64,000 bases of DNA, taken from UBA1422 sp963676385 (GTDB taxonomy: Bacteria > Bacillota > Clostridia > Peptostreptococcales > Anaerovoracaceae). Location of the stretch: positions 248,001 to 312,000 of the forward strand of contig CAXXMM010000002.1 in NCBI GenBank assembly GCA_963676385.2, given 5' to 3'. Each line of letters opens with the position of its first letter. The first letter of the stretch is position 1. The notes under the pieces were generated by a model. That model saw nothing but the letters and a program-made list of their open reading frames with translations. It made no database searches and had not been told where the DNA came from. The position numbers and the translations under genes are program-made. Positions 54,585 to 62,311 of this stretch are shown in pieces.

Positions 54585-54650
54585 TTGACAAAAAAACTAC
54601 AATGTGGTATTTTGAAGGTAGAAAACATAACAAGCGTTATGTTTTCTACC
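54585..54650 (+). promoter_or_regulatory. Promoter with a 15+4+15 perfect-arm palindromic operator
   Basis: TTGACA (54585-54590), a 17-base spacer and TATTTT (54608-54613) form a promoter. Three bases later GGTAGAAAACATAAC (54617-54631) and GTTATGTTTTCTACC (54636-54650) are exact reverse complements around AAGC. A repressor there would block early transcription. The likely partner is the TetR protein encoded at the end of the same gene run (59447). The next gene starts at 54681. Confidence 0.82.
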
Positions 54651-54680
54651 GAACTTTAGAATGCAAAGAGGAGGAAGCCA

Positions 54681-55352
54681 TTGAAACCATATAAAGTGTT
54701 AGAAATCAAAAAAAGCGTTTTTGAAAATAACCATCAGGAAGCCGAGACTTTGAGGAAAGAGTTAAAGAAAGAAAAGACGTTTTTGTTAAATGTCATGTCT
54801 TCCCCCGGATCAGGAAAGACCACAACCTTGCTTCAAACCCTGGAGTATTTAAAAGATACTTTACGTGTTGGTGTGATGGAGGCGGATATTGATTCGGATG
54901 TAGACGCCCGAAAAGTAGCAGAGACGGGTACTGGGGTGGTACAGGTCCATACCGGCGGTATGTGTCACTTGGATGCCGGTATGACAAGGCAGGGTCTGGC
55001 AGGACTTCCCGAAGGCCAATTGGATTTAGTGATTCTTGAGAATGTGGGAAATCTTGTGTGTCCTGCAGAATTTGATACTGGAGCCGTTAAGAATGCAATG
55101 ATATTAAGTGTCCCGGAAGGAGATGACAAGCCATTAAAGTATCCACTGATGTTTTCCATTGTAGATGTGCTGCTGATTAACAAAATAGATACAAAAGATT
55201 ATTTTGATTTTGATATTGAGGCGGTCATCAAGAGGGCCAAAGCGTTGAATCCAAATATTCTTGTTTTTCCCATTTCCGCCAAGACGGGAGAGGGTTTTGA
55301 GCCATGGGTGGAGTGGCTCAAAGAAGAAGTCAATCAATGGAATAACCAATAA
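54681..55352 (+). CDS. hypB: HypB-like GTPase, nickel insertion factor
   Basis: A 223-residue SIMIBI GTPase of the HypB family, which in [NiFe]-hydrogenase or other nickel enzyme maturation delivers nickel. It has the P-loop SSPGSGKTT, the metal-site region GGMCHLDAGM with Cys and His, LVILENVGNLVCPAEFD, and the G4 LINKID. The N-terminal CxxCGC metal motif and His-rich stretch of many HypB proteins are absent. It starts with TTG 54681 after GAGGAGGAA. No [NiFe]-hydrogenase genes are in this window, so the nickel target is unknown. Confidence 0.9.
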   Translation: MKPYKVLEIKKSVFENNHQEAETLRKELKKEKTFLLNVMSSPGSGKTTTLLQTLEYLKDTLRVGVMEADIDSDVDARKVAETGTGVVQVHTGGMCHLDAGMTRQGLAGLPEGQLDLVILENVGNLVCPAEFDTGAVKNAMILSVPEGDDKPLKYPLMFSIVDVLLINKIDTKDYFDFDIEAVIKRAKALNPNILVFPISAKTGEGFEPWVEWLKEEVNQWNNQ

Positions 55353-55425
55353 TCCATTACTTTTGTGGGAAGAATCCCATTGGAGGATAGCGTTTGATGA
55401 TGAAAAACCCAGGAGGGAACAGAAA

Positions 55426-58107
55426 ATGGCGAAAGAAAAAGTACTGGCCCTGGCCAACAAAATCAGCAATCGGAAAATGACCGCTAAGAATGCGTTTACA
55501 GAAAATGATCCGGAATATAAAATTCTTGAACCTGTGGTGACAGACGATATGGCAGATGTGGCCATGCATTTGGCATTTCGTGAACCTAGATCTGCGGAAG
55601 ATATTGGTAAGCGTTGCGGAAAGTCAACAGAGGAAACCAGCCGTTTGCTATGGGATCTTTCTATGGCAGGCGTCAGTTTTGTCAATAAAATTGACGGAGT
55701 AGACCAGTACTGGCATGATTCTTGGGTGCCGGGCATTATGGAAATGATGGTAAACAACAAAGAAAATGTTCGTAAATATCCTCAAATTGCAGAAGCCTTT
55801 GAAGAATATGGACGGGCACGGGGACCGGCAACCGCCGGAAATTTTCCGGTGGGCATCGGACTGATGCGGGTCATTCCCATCGAAATGGCCATTGACGGAG
55901 AATCCAGAAGAGCATCCTACGAGGAAATATCCAAATATCTGAATGAAAGCGAGAAATTTTCGGTATCGGATTGTTCCTGCAGAACCGCCAGAGAAGCCAT
56001 GGGAGAGGGGTGCGGACATTTAAAGGAAGACATGTGTATTCAGCTGGGCCACGCCGCAGAATACTATGTACGTACCGGCCGGGGACGAGCCATTACTAGA
56101 GAGGAAGCTTTTGACATCATTAAGCGGGCAGAAGAAAACGGATTGGTTCATCAAATCCCCAACACGGATGGATCGGGAAAAACCCATGCCATTTGCAATT
56201 GCTGCGGATGTTCCTGTTTGGCACTTCGGTCTGCCGAAATGTACTTAAATCCGGACATGGTGCGCTCCAACTATGTATCCAAGGTGGATTCCACAAAGTG
56301 CGTAGGTTGTGGGGAGTGTGTGGAAGGATGTCAGGTTAATGCCCTGCAATTGGGGCAAAAACTGTGCACCAAAACCCCGGTCAAAATTCCTGTCAGAAAA
56401 GATTTGCCTGGGGATACGTCATGGGGACCGGAACATTGGAATGTAGATTACCGGTATAACCGGAAAGAAGTATTGGATAGCGGGACATCTCCTTGCAAAA
56501 CCAAATGCCCGGCACATATTGCAATTCCAGGGTATATCAAACTTGCATCCATGGGCAAATATAAAGAGGCATTGGAATTAATCAAACATGAAAACCCATT
56601 TCCTGCGGTTTGTGGCAGAATTTGTCCCAAGAGTTGTGAAACAGAATGTACCCGGGGAGAAGTGGATGATCCGGTGGCCATTGATGATATTAAAAAATTC
56701 ATCGCTGAACAGGATTTCAAGGCGGAACATCGATATATTCCCACCATTCGCCATCAATACGGCAATAAAATCGCCGTTGTGGGCACCGGCCCTGCTGGTT
56801 TGACCTGTGCTTATTTTCTGGCGTTAGACGGATATCGAGTGACGGTTTTTGAAAAAGAAGTTGCCCTAGGAGGAATGTTGACCCTAGGCATTCCGGCTTT
56901 CCGGTTGGAAAAAAACATCATTAACAGTGAAATCGATGTGTTGCGAGAGATGGGGGTGACCTTTGTAACCGGTGTTGAGGTGGGAAAAGATATTACATTG
57001 ACCCAACTTCGTAAGGAGAACTTTGAAGCGTTCTACTTGGCCATTGGGGCTCAAGGCACCCGAAAACTGGGGATTGAAGGAGAGGAAGGAGAAGGGGTTC
57101 TTTACGGCGTTGATTTTCTCAAAGCTATAAACATTGGAGCGACTCCAATGTTAAAAGGGCATACCGTGGTAATCGGAGGAGGAAATGTGGCTGTGGATGT
57201 GGCCAGATCCGCTACTCGCGTTGGTTCAACTAAAGTTACCATGGTTTGTCTGGAAAGCAGAGAAGAAATGCCTGCCTTGGATGAAGAATTGTCGGAGGCA
57301 AAGGAAGAAGGAATCGGTATAATGAATTCCTGGGGTCCGGTTCGCATCATCAGAGAGAATGGCAAGGTTGTGGGAGTCCAACTGAAAAAATGTTTATCGG
57401 TATTTGATGAGAATGGGAAGTTTTCTCCAAGGTTTGATGAAGAAGACCAGACCACCCTTATGGCAGAAACTGTTTTGGTCTCCGTAGGTCAGGGAATTCA
57501 CTGGGGAGGACTTTTGGAAAATACCCAGATGGAAACCAATCCCAACGGAACCCTGAAAGTGGATTCCTTTACCTATCAGTCCACCCAACCCGATGTATTT
57601 GGTGGTGGAGATTCGGTAACGGGTCCAAAATTTGCCATAGATGCCATTGCCCAAGGGAAGCAGGCGGCAATTTCCATTCATCGCTTTGTGCAACCAGGCC
57701 AGAGTTTGACCATTGGAAGGAGCAAACGGGAATATCATGCTTTGGATAAAGAAAATTTAGATTTGGAGGGATACGATTTTGTAAAGAGAGAGTCTCCTGT
57801 GGAATCGAATCATGGCATGGATCAATCCTTCAGCGACAGACGGGGGACGTTCACCGAGGAACAGGTACTGCGAGAAACGGAACGATGTTTAAGTTGTGGA
57901 GCAACAGTGGTAGATGAGTTCCTTTGTGTTGGTTGTGGAGTGTGCACAACCAAATGTAAATTTGATGCCATTTCATTGACACGTGTCTATGATGGAAAAG
58001 GAGCGGCGCTGCCTGACATGAAGTCCATTGTGATTAGGCATGCGCTGAAACGAAAAGGTAAAATTGCCATAAAAAACATAAAACAGAAACTGGGGATCCA
58101 GGGTTAA
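55426..58107 (+). CDS. Large Fe-S/FAD NAD(P)H oxidoreductase (GltD-like) with N-terminal Cys-rich domain
   Basis: An 893-residue protein. About 1-110 resembles a winged-helix-like region (EDIGKRCGKSTEETSRLLWDLSMAG). About 190-350 is Cys-rich (SDCSCRTAREAMGEGCG, CNCCGCSC, CVGCGECVEGC). About 360-450 is a Fer4_20-type domain (CKTKCPAHIAIPGYI, VCGRICPKSCETEC). About 450-780 is a GltD/NfnB-like FAD module with VVGTGPAGLTCAYFL and VVIGGGNVAVDVARSA. The C-terminus has further clusters (CLSCGA, CVGCGVCTTKC). It probably moves electrons from NAD(P)H through flavin to iron-sulfur centres; its acceptor is unknown. ATG 55426 after AGGAGGGAACAG is preferred to an upstream start at 55261 that overlaps hypB. 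Confidence 0.87.
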   Translation: MAKEKVLALANKISNRKMTAKNAFTENDPEYKILEPVVTDDMADVAMHLAFREPRSAEDIGKRCGKSTEETSRLLWDLSMAGVSFVNKIDGVDQYWHDSWVPGIMEMMVNNKENVRKYPQIAEAFEEYGRARGPATAGNFPVGIGLMRVIPIEMAIDGESRRASYEEISKYLNESEKFSVSDCSCRTAREAMGEGCGHLKEDMCIQLGHAAEYYVRTGRGRAITREEAFDIIKRAEENGLVHQIPNTDGSGKTHAICNCCGCSCLALRSAEMYLNPDMVRSNYVSKVDSTKCVGCGECVEGCQVNALQLGQKLCTKTPVKIPVRKDLPGDTSWGPEHWNVDYRYNRKEVLDSGTSPCKTKCPAHIAIPGYIKLASMGKYKEALELIKHENPFPAVCGRICPKSCETECTRGEVDDPVAIDDIKKFIAEQDFKAEHRYIPTIRHQYGNKIAVVGTGPAGLTCAYFLALDGYRVTVFEKEVALGGMLTLGIPAFRLEKNIINSEIDVLREMGVTFVTGVEVGKDITLTQLRKENFEAFYLAIGAQGTRKLGIEGEEGEGVLYGVDFLKAINIGATPMLKGHTVVIGGGNVAVDVARSATRVGSTKVTMVCLESREEMPALDEELSEAKEEGIGIMNSWGPVRIIRENGKVVGVQLKKCLSVFDENGKFSPRFDEEDQTTLMAETVLVSVGQGIHWGGLLENTQMETNPNGTLKVDSFTYQSTQPDVFGGGDSVTGPKFAIDAIAQGKQAAISIHRFVQPGQSLTIGRSKREYHALDKENLDLEGYDFVKRESPVESNHGMDQSFSDRRGTFTEEQVLRETERCLSCGATVVDEFLCVGCGVCTTKCKFDAISLTRVYDGKGAALPDMKSIVIRHALKRKGKIAIKNIKQKLGIQG

Positions 58108-58118
58108 GAGGGAACAAA

Positions 58119-58361
58119 ATGCATGAACTGGGGATTGTCATTGAAATTGTAAAAACCGTGGAGGGGTTTGTGGCTGAAAACCACCTTACCAAGGTTGATG
58201 CTTTAGTACTTCAAATTGGAAAAATGGCACCGGTGGTTCCCCATTATATAGAGGCATGTTATCCGGCTGCGGTAGATGGAACGTCCTTGGAAGATATGAA
58301 ACTTTCCATTGAGATTGTGCCGGGGAAAGAGTTTGTCATCAAAGAAATTATTGCATACTAA
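58119..58361 (+). CDS. hypA: HypA-like nickel chaperone lacking the zinc domain
   Basis: An 80-residue protein matching the N-terminal two thirds of HypA (about 113 residues): MHELGIVIEIVKTVEGFVAEN, with the nickel-binding His2 of MHE, then VDALVLQIGKMAPVVPHYIEACYPAAVDG. The C-terminal zinc ribbon with two CxxC pairs is missing: the frame ends normally at TAA after FVIKEIIAY. The bases beyond show no Cys codons in any frame, so this is not a simple frameshift. It sits between the flavoprotein and the DUF5692 gene. It may still bind nickel via His2, or be repurposed. Confidence 0.88.
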   Translation: MHELGIVIEIVKTVEGFVAENHLTKVDALVLQIGKMAPVVPHYIEACYPAAVDGTSLEDMKLSIEIVPGKEFVIKEIIAY

Positions 58362-58406
58362 AGATTTATTATTACTATTGTAATTATCAGGAAACGGAGG
58401 AGTATT

Positions 58407-59396
58407 ATGTTTACCTTTAACGCTGCCGATGGCGCTACCTTCTGGTCAGGTTGGGGCATTTGGCTGGTAGTCTTTGCAGGACTATTTGTATTTAATGAGT
58501 TTGCACGTCGGTGGAAATGGGCAGGATTCTTTAGTTTTATTGTCTTGCCGGTGGTTTTAAGCATCATGTGGTTTACTGTTCTAAAGGAACAGACTTATAC
58601 GGATTGGTTCCATTTGGCAAAAGTATATTCGTCTACGGCGGGTTGTATCGGATTTTGGGCCATTCGGCATTGGGAGAAAAAAGACAAATTGACCGGAGAA
58701 GTCACCTGGAGACTGGCCAATTATAAACTGGCACTTTGTTTTCCACCCCTTATCCTTGCCATCAATATTTTGGAGGCTGTGACTCGGGATTTCCAAGTGG
58801 GCATTGAATATTGGATGGTCAATTCCGGCGGCATTGAAGGGGAAGTAACCGGGGTTTTAGGTGGACCTTGGAACATCATGAATGGGATTGCCGGACTTTT
58901 GAATATCATTGCAATCACCGGCTGGTTTGGAATTGTCATTCGAAAGAAAACCCAAAAGGATGGCAGTCGGGATATGCTTTGGCCGGATATGCTCTGGTTT
59001 TGGATTATCGCATACGACCTTTGGAACTTTACCTACACATACAACTGCATTCCTACCCATTCTTGGTATGCGGGATTTGCACTGCTATTTGCGCCAACCC
59101 TTTGTTCCTTTACCTTGGGAAAAGGCGCTTGGCTGCAACATCGGGCTCAGACTTTGGCCATTTGGTGTATGTTTGCTCAAACTTTTCCTTCGTTTTTGGA
59201 TCAGGGGAAGTATATGGTCACGTCTACTTACAATCCGGTGGTATACACCTTCTGGGGCGCGTTGGCCTTGGCAAGCAATATTGGAGTCGTTGTATATATG
59301 TTTTATAAAGTAAAGAAGACCGGGAGAAATCCATACAAGGCAGAACTTTACACAGATTTGGCAGGATATCAGGAGGTGAAATCTCTGGCACAATAA
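58407..59396 (+). CDS. DUF5692 family membrane protein
   Basis: A 329-residue membrane protein with about eight helices, e.g. FWSGWGIWLVVFAGLFVFNEF, FFSFIVLPVVLSIMWF, MLWFWIIAYDLWNFTYTYN, WYAGFALLFAPTLC. I assign it tentatively to DUF5692, whose function is unknown. Many conserved aromatic residues suggest binding of a hydrophobic or aromatic ligand, or quinone-like contact, but this is speculative. It is preceded by AACGGAGGAG and follows the HypA-like gene by 45 bases, in the same TetR-linked unit. Confidence 0.75.
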   Translation: MFTFNAADGATFWSGWGIWLVVFAGLFVFNEFARRWKWAGFFSFIVLPVVLSIMWFTVLKEQTYTDWFHLAKVYSSTAGCIGFWAIRHWEKKDKLTGEVTWRLANYKLALCFPPLILAINILEAVTRDFQVGIEYWMVNSGGIEGEVTGVLGGPWNIMNGIAGLLNIIAITGWFGIVIRKKTQKDGSRDMLWPDMLWFWIIAYDLWNFTYTYNCIPTHSWYAGFALLFAPTLCSFTLGKGAWLQHRAQTLAIWCMFAQTFPSFLDQGKYMVTSTYNPVVYTFWGALALASNIGVVVYMFYKVKKTGRNPYKAELYTDLAGYQEVKSLAQ

Positions 59397-59446
59397 GAAT
59401 ATTCTGTGGTATGATAGGGCAAAAGATAAAGAACGGGAGAATGGCC

Positions 59447-60049
59447 ATGAAGGAAGTCAACACGAGAAAACAGCGGATTATAGATGCGGCAATTTTAGTG
59501 ATGCAACAAAATCCCATGGAAGAAGTGACGGTTCGAAAGATTGCCAACAAGGCTGGGCTAACCACGGGAGCAATTTATCACCATTACAAAAATAAAGATG
59601 AATTGCTATTTGATGTAATAAAACAATCCTTGCAATTTACCCATCGCTTAGCGGAGTCCGTCAAAAATGAAAACCATAAGAAAGGAAGGGAACTGCTGGA
59701 AGAAATTGCATCAGAGGTTGGAACGCGTCTTTCTAAATCGGAGGAGCAAAAGTTGTATATCCTTTTGTTGATGGATGCTGTTGCAAGGAACCATCCGGTT
59801 CGAAAAAAATACGAAGAGAACTACCGGGCGATTATTGAAAACACGGCCAACTTGTTTGAAGAATCTTTTGAGATAAAAAATGATACGTATAAACGTGGCG
59901 TTGCAGCACTGCTGGTTGCCGCTATGGATGGGATTGCCATCCAACAGGCTTTAGGGGTTTTGCCGGATAGTCAGGAAATGATGACGGAAACCTTTGTGAC
60001 CTTCTTTCAAGAGAGTATTTCCACATTTTTGCGGAATCACCAAGGGTAG
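59447..60049 (+). CDS. TetR/AcrR family regulator
   Basis: A 200-residue regulator. The N-terminal HTH has VTVRKIANKAGLTTGAIYHHYKNKDELL, the TetR signature, and the C-terminal part is helical. It is the last gene of the run that starts with hypB, 50 bases after the DUF5692 gene. It is the natural candidate for the 34-bp palindrome at 54617-54650 in the promoter of that run. ATG 59447 was chosen because GGGAGA lies about six bases before; ATG 59441 is possible. The inducer is unknown. Confidence 0.88.
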   Translation: MKEVNTRKQRIIDAAILVMQQNPMEEVTVRKIANKAGLTTGAIYHHYKNKDELLFDVIKQSLQFTHRLAESVKNENHKKGRELLEEIASEVGTRLSKSEEQKLYILLLMDAVARNHPVRKKYEENYRAIIENTANLFEESFEIKNDTYKRGVAALLVAAMDGIAIQQALGVLPDSQEMMTETFVTFFQESISTFLRNHQG

Positions 60050-60145
60050 AAGATACTTTAGTGTTTACACATCTGAAAAATGAGTATAAAGAATTTACTT
60101 GTTTGAGATATTGAGCAATATGCTTTGTGAATGAAGGTGAGATAA

Positions 60146-60367
60146 GTGGCAAGAAAATGTTATAAATGTGGGTCGTCAAGAGTTGCCAAGGTTGTCCCCG
60201 CCAGTGCCCTATGTATTCCGGAAATTAAAAATGATGTGGAGGAAGGCAGAGCGGTGGTGAATTGTTGCTGTGGCGGAAATGCCGGCAGTGGCGTATATCG
60301 TTGCTTAGATTGTAACTTTGAGTGGGATCGCTATTATGAGATAAGCGTTGAACAGGACCAAAAATAA
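60146..60367 (+). CDS. Small zinc-ribbon protein with extra cysteines
   Basis: A 73-residue protein starting at GTG 60146 (MARKCYKCGSSRVAKVVPAS). Two zinc-ribbon CxxC pairs are seen (CYKC, CLDC), plus a CCCGG cluster between them. The sequence ends acidic. The ribosome site GAAGGTGAG is fair. No function is known to me; such proteins are often nucleic acid-binding or metal-handling. A strong terminator follows. Confidence 0.75.
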   Translation: MARKCYKCGSSRVAKVVPASALCIPEIKNDVEEGRAVVNCCCGGNAGSGVYRCLDCNFEWDRYYEISVEQDQK

Positions 60368-60382
60368 AAATAATTCGCAGAG

Positions 60383-60433
60383 AAGTAATGGGATGATTTC
60401 TTTTACAAATCCCATTACTTTTTTTATTTTTTG
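60383..60433 (+). terminator. Intrinsic terminator after the zinc-ribbon gene
   Basis: AAGTAATGGGAT pairs perfectly with ATCCCATTACTT around a 14-base loop, followed by TTTTTTATTTTTT. Confidence 0.92.
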
Positions 60434-60473
60434 TGCTACAATCGTATGTTGTATTATATTTCTATTATTGTGA

Positions 60474-61304
60474 ATGAAGGGATGTGGGAAACGATTGGAA
60501 AACGAGAAAATAGCACTTTATGGATTTAACAATCTGACCAAAACATTAAGTTTTAACCTGTATGATATCTGCTATACCAAAACGGTTGCAGACAGAGAAT
60601 CTTACATTGAGTATATTGATGAACAATACAATGCTGAAAAACTAACGGAAATTTTATGCAATGTATCAGAAATAATTGGAACTAAAATATTAAATATTGC
60701 GGTGCAGGACTATGACCCTCAGGGAGCCTCTGTCACCATGCTCATCTGTGAACAAAGCGAACCGCCTAAATCTCAGGTACAAACCATTCCGGTTGGAAAC
60801 CCGGAATATCTGTGCAACCCTTCTGTTGCGGCACACCTTGATAAAAGCCATATTACAGTTCATACCTATCCGGAATATCACCCGGATGGGGGGATTTGTA
60901 CTTTTCGTGCGGATATTGACGTGTCCACCTGTGGAGAAATTTCTCCCTTGATGGCATTAAATTATCTCCTTGAAAGTTTTGCGGCAGACATGATGACTTT
61001 AGATTACAGGGTCCGGGGATTCACGAGAAAAGTCAACGGGAAGAAGATTTTCATCGATCATAAAATAAATTCCATTCAAAACTATATTAGGCAGGATTTG
61101 CTGGATCAATACTTTACCATTGACGTAAATATTTTCCAGGAAAATATTTTTCATACAAAATGCAAATTGAAGAATTTTGACTTGGATAACTACTTCTTTA
61201 ATTTTTCGGTAGAGGACTTAAGCCCGGAAGAATTAAATATGATTATTGCTAAAGTGAGAAAAGAAATGGATGAGGTGTTTTATGGCAAGAACCTGCCGGA
61301 GTAG
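60474..61304 (+). CDS. speD: S-adenosylmethionine decarboxylase proenzyme, E. coli type
   Basis: A 276-residue AdoMet decarboxylase making the aminopropyl donor for spermidine. It closely follows E. coli SpeD: LYGFNNLTKTLSFNLYDICY near the start, AVQDYDPQGASVTMLI and VAAHLDKSHITVHTYPE, where Ser125 is the expected self-cleavage site giving the pyruvoyl group. RVRGFTRKVNGKKIFIDHKINSIQN is also present. ATG 60474 has no obvious ribosome site; TTG 60495 would give MENEKIALYGF, closer to the E. coli start. It is followed by speE after 24 bases. Confidence 0.95.
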   Translation: MKGCGKRLENEKIALYGFNNLTKTLSFNLYDICYTKTVADRESYIEYIDEQYNAEKLTEILCNVSEIIGTKILNIAVQDYDPQGASVTMLICEQSEPPKSQVQTIPVGNPEYLCNPSVAAHLDKSHITVHTYPEYHPDGGICTFRADIDVSTCGEISPLMALNYLLESFAADMMTLDYRVRGFTRKVNGKKIFIDHKINSIQNYIRQDLLDQYFTIDVNIFQENIFHTKCKLKNFDLDNYFFNFSVEDLSPEELNMIIAKVRKEMDEVFYGKNLPE

Positions 61305-61328
61305 GTTGAGTCAAGAAAGGGAAAAGAA

Positions 61329-62201
61329 ATGTTAATGAAAAATAGTGATATATGGTATTCAGAGTATCATGTCGAGGATGATGTGAAGTTGTCCTTAAAA
61401 ATAAACGAAATTCTTCATGTAGAACAGTCTTTGTACCAAAAAATTCAAATTTTTCACAACGAAACCTATGGAAATGTCTTGGTGTTGGATGGATATGTGC
61501 AGGTGACAGAGCGGGATGAGTTTGTATATCACGATATGATTACCCACCCGGCCATGGCGGTAAATCCGGAGATTAAACGGGTACTTATCATAGGTGGTGG
61601 TGACGGAGGGACAGCCAGAGAGATTTCCAGATATCCGTCTATTGAGAAAATTGATATGGTGGAAATTGATGGGTCTGTGGTCAAGGCGAGCGAGAAATAT
61701 TTGCCCACCATGGCGGATGTTTACCAAAGAGAGCCACGATTAAATTTGATGATTCAGGATGGTCTGAAATTTGTTGCGGATGCCCAAGCCAACTCCTACG
61801 ATTTGATTTTGGTGGATTCCACTGATCCGGCCGGCCCGGGAGAGGGACTTTTCACCATTGAATTCTATGAGAATTGCAACCGTATCTTAAGTGATAACGG
61901 CATTCTGATTAACCAACACGAAGGCGCCTTTTATGAAGGTGATATTGAGGAAATGCAAAAGGCTCATAGGAAGCTTCGTAAAGTCTTTCCCATTGCAAAG
62001 GTATATGGTTTTAACACGCCAACCTATGCCTCGGGATATTGGTATTTTGGATTTGCGTCTAAGAGGCTGGATCCGGTGGCAGACATACAAGAAGATAAAT
62101 GGAATGAGTTTGCACTAAAAACGAAATATTATAACATTGACCTCCATAAAGGGGCGTTTGCTTTGCCAAACTATGTGAAAGATATTTTGGCGGCCGTGTA
62201 G
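61329..62201 (+). CDS. speE: Spermidine synthase
   Basis: A 290-residue aminopropyltransferase that joins decarboxylated AdoMet to putrescine. Family motifs are LVLDGYVQVTERDEFVYHDMITH, VLIIGGGDGGTAREISRY and VDSTDPAGPGEGLFT. The catalytic Asp lies in DSTDP. It forms an operon with speD. ATG 61329 follows AAGAAAGGGAAAAG; ATG 61335 is also possible. A bidirectional terminator separates it from the pepV-like gene. Confidence 0.97.
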   Translation: MLMKNSDIWYSEYHVEDDVKLSLKINEILHVEQSLYQKIQIFHNETYGNVLVLDGYVQVTERDEFVYHDMITHPAMAVNPEIKRVLIIGGGDGGTAREISRYPSIEKIDMVEIDGSVVKASEKYLPTMADVYQREPRLNLMIQDGLKFVADAQANSYDLILVDSTDPAGPGEGLFTIEFYENCNRILSDNGILINQHEGAFYEGDIEEMQKAHRKLRKVFPIAKVYGFNTPTYASGYWYFGFASKRLDPVADIQEDKWNEFALKTKYYNIDLHKGAFALPNYVKDILAAV

Positions 62202-62258
62202 GCCTTCAAACCCATTTACCCATGGATTCATTACCTATGGATTCATTAGAATAAGAAT

Positions 62259-62297
62259 AAAAACACCGCAGAGTCAAATGGAATCTGCGGTGTTTTT
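62259..62297. terminator. Bidirectional intrinsic terminator between speE and the dipeptidase gene
   Basis: AAAAACACCGCAGA pairs perfectly with TCTGCGGTGTTTTT around 11 bases. The T-run on each strand serves the converging genes. Confidence 0.9.
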
Positions 62298-62311
62298 ATT
62301 GTATTATAAGG

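Noticed and set aside
62219..62250. Tandem copy of ATGGATTCATTA after speE
   Set aside because: Two short direct copies only, next to a terminator; no sign of a larger repeat or mobile element.
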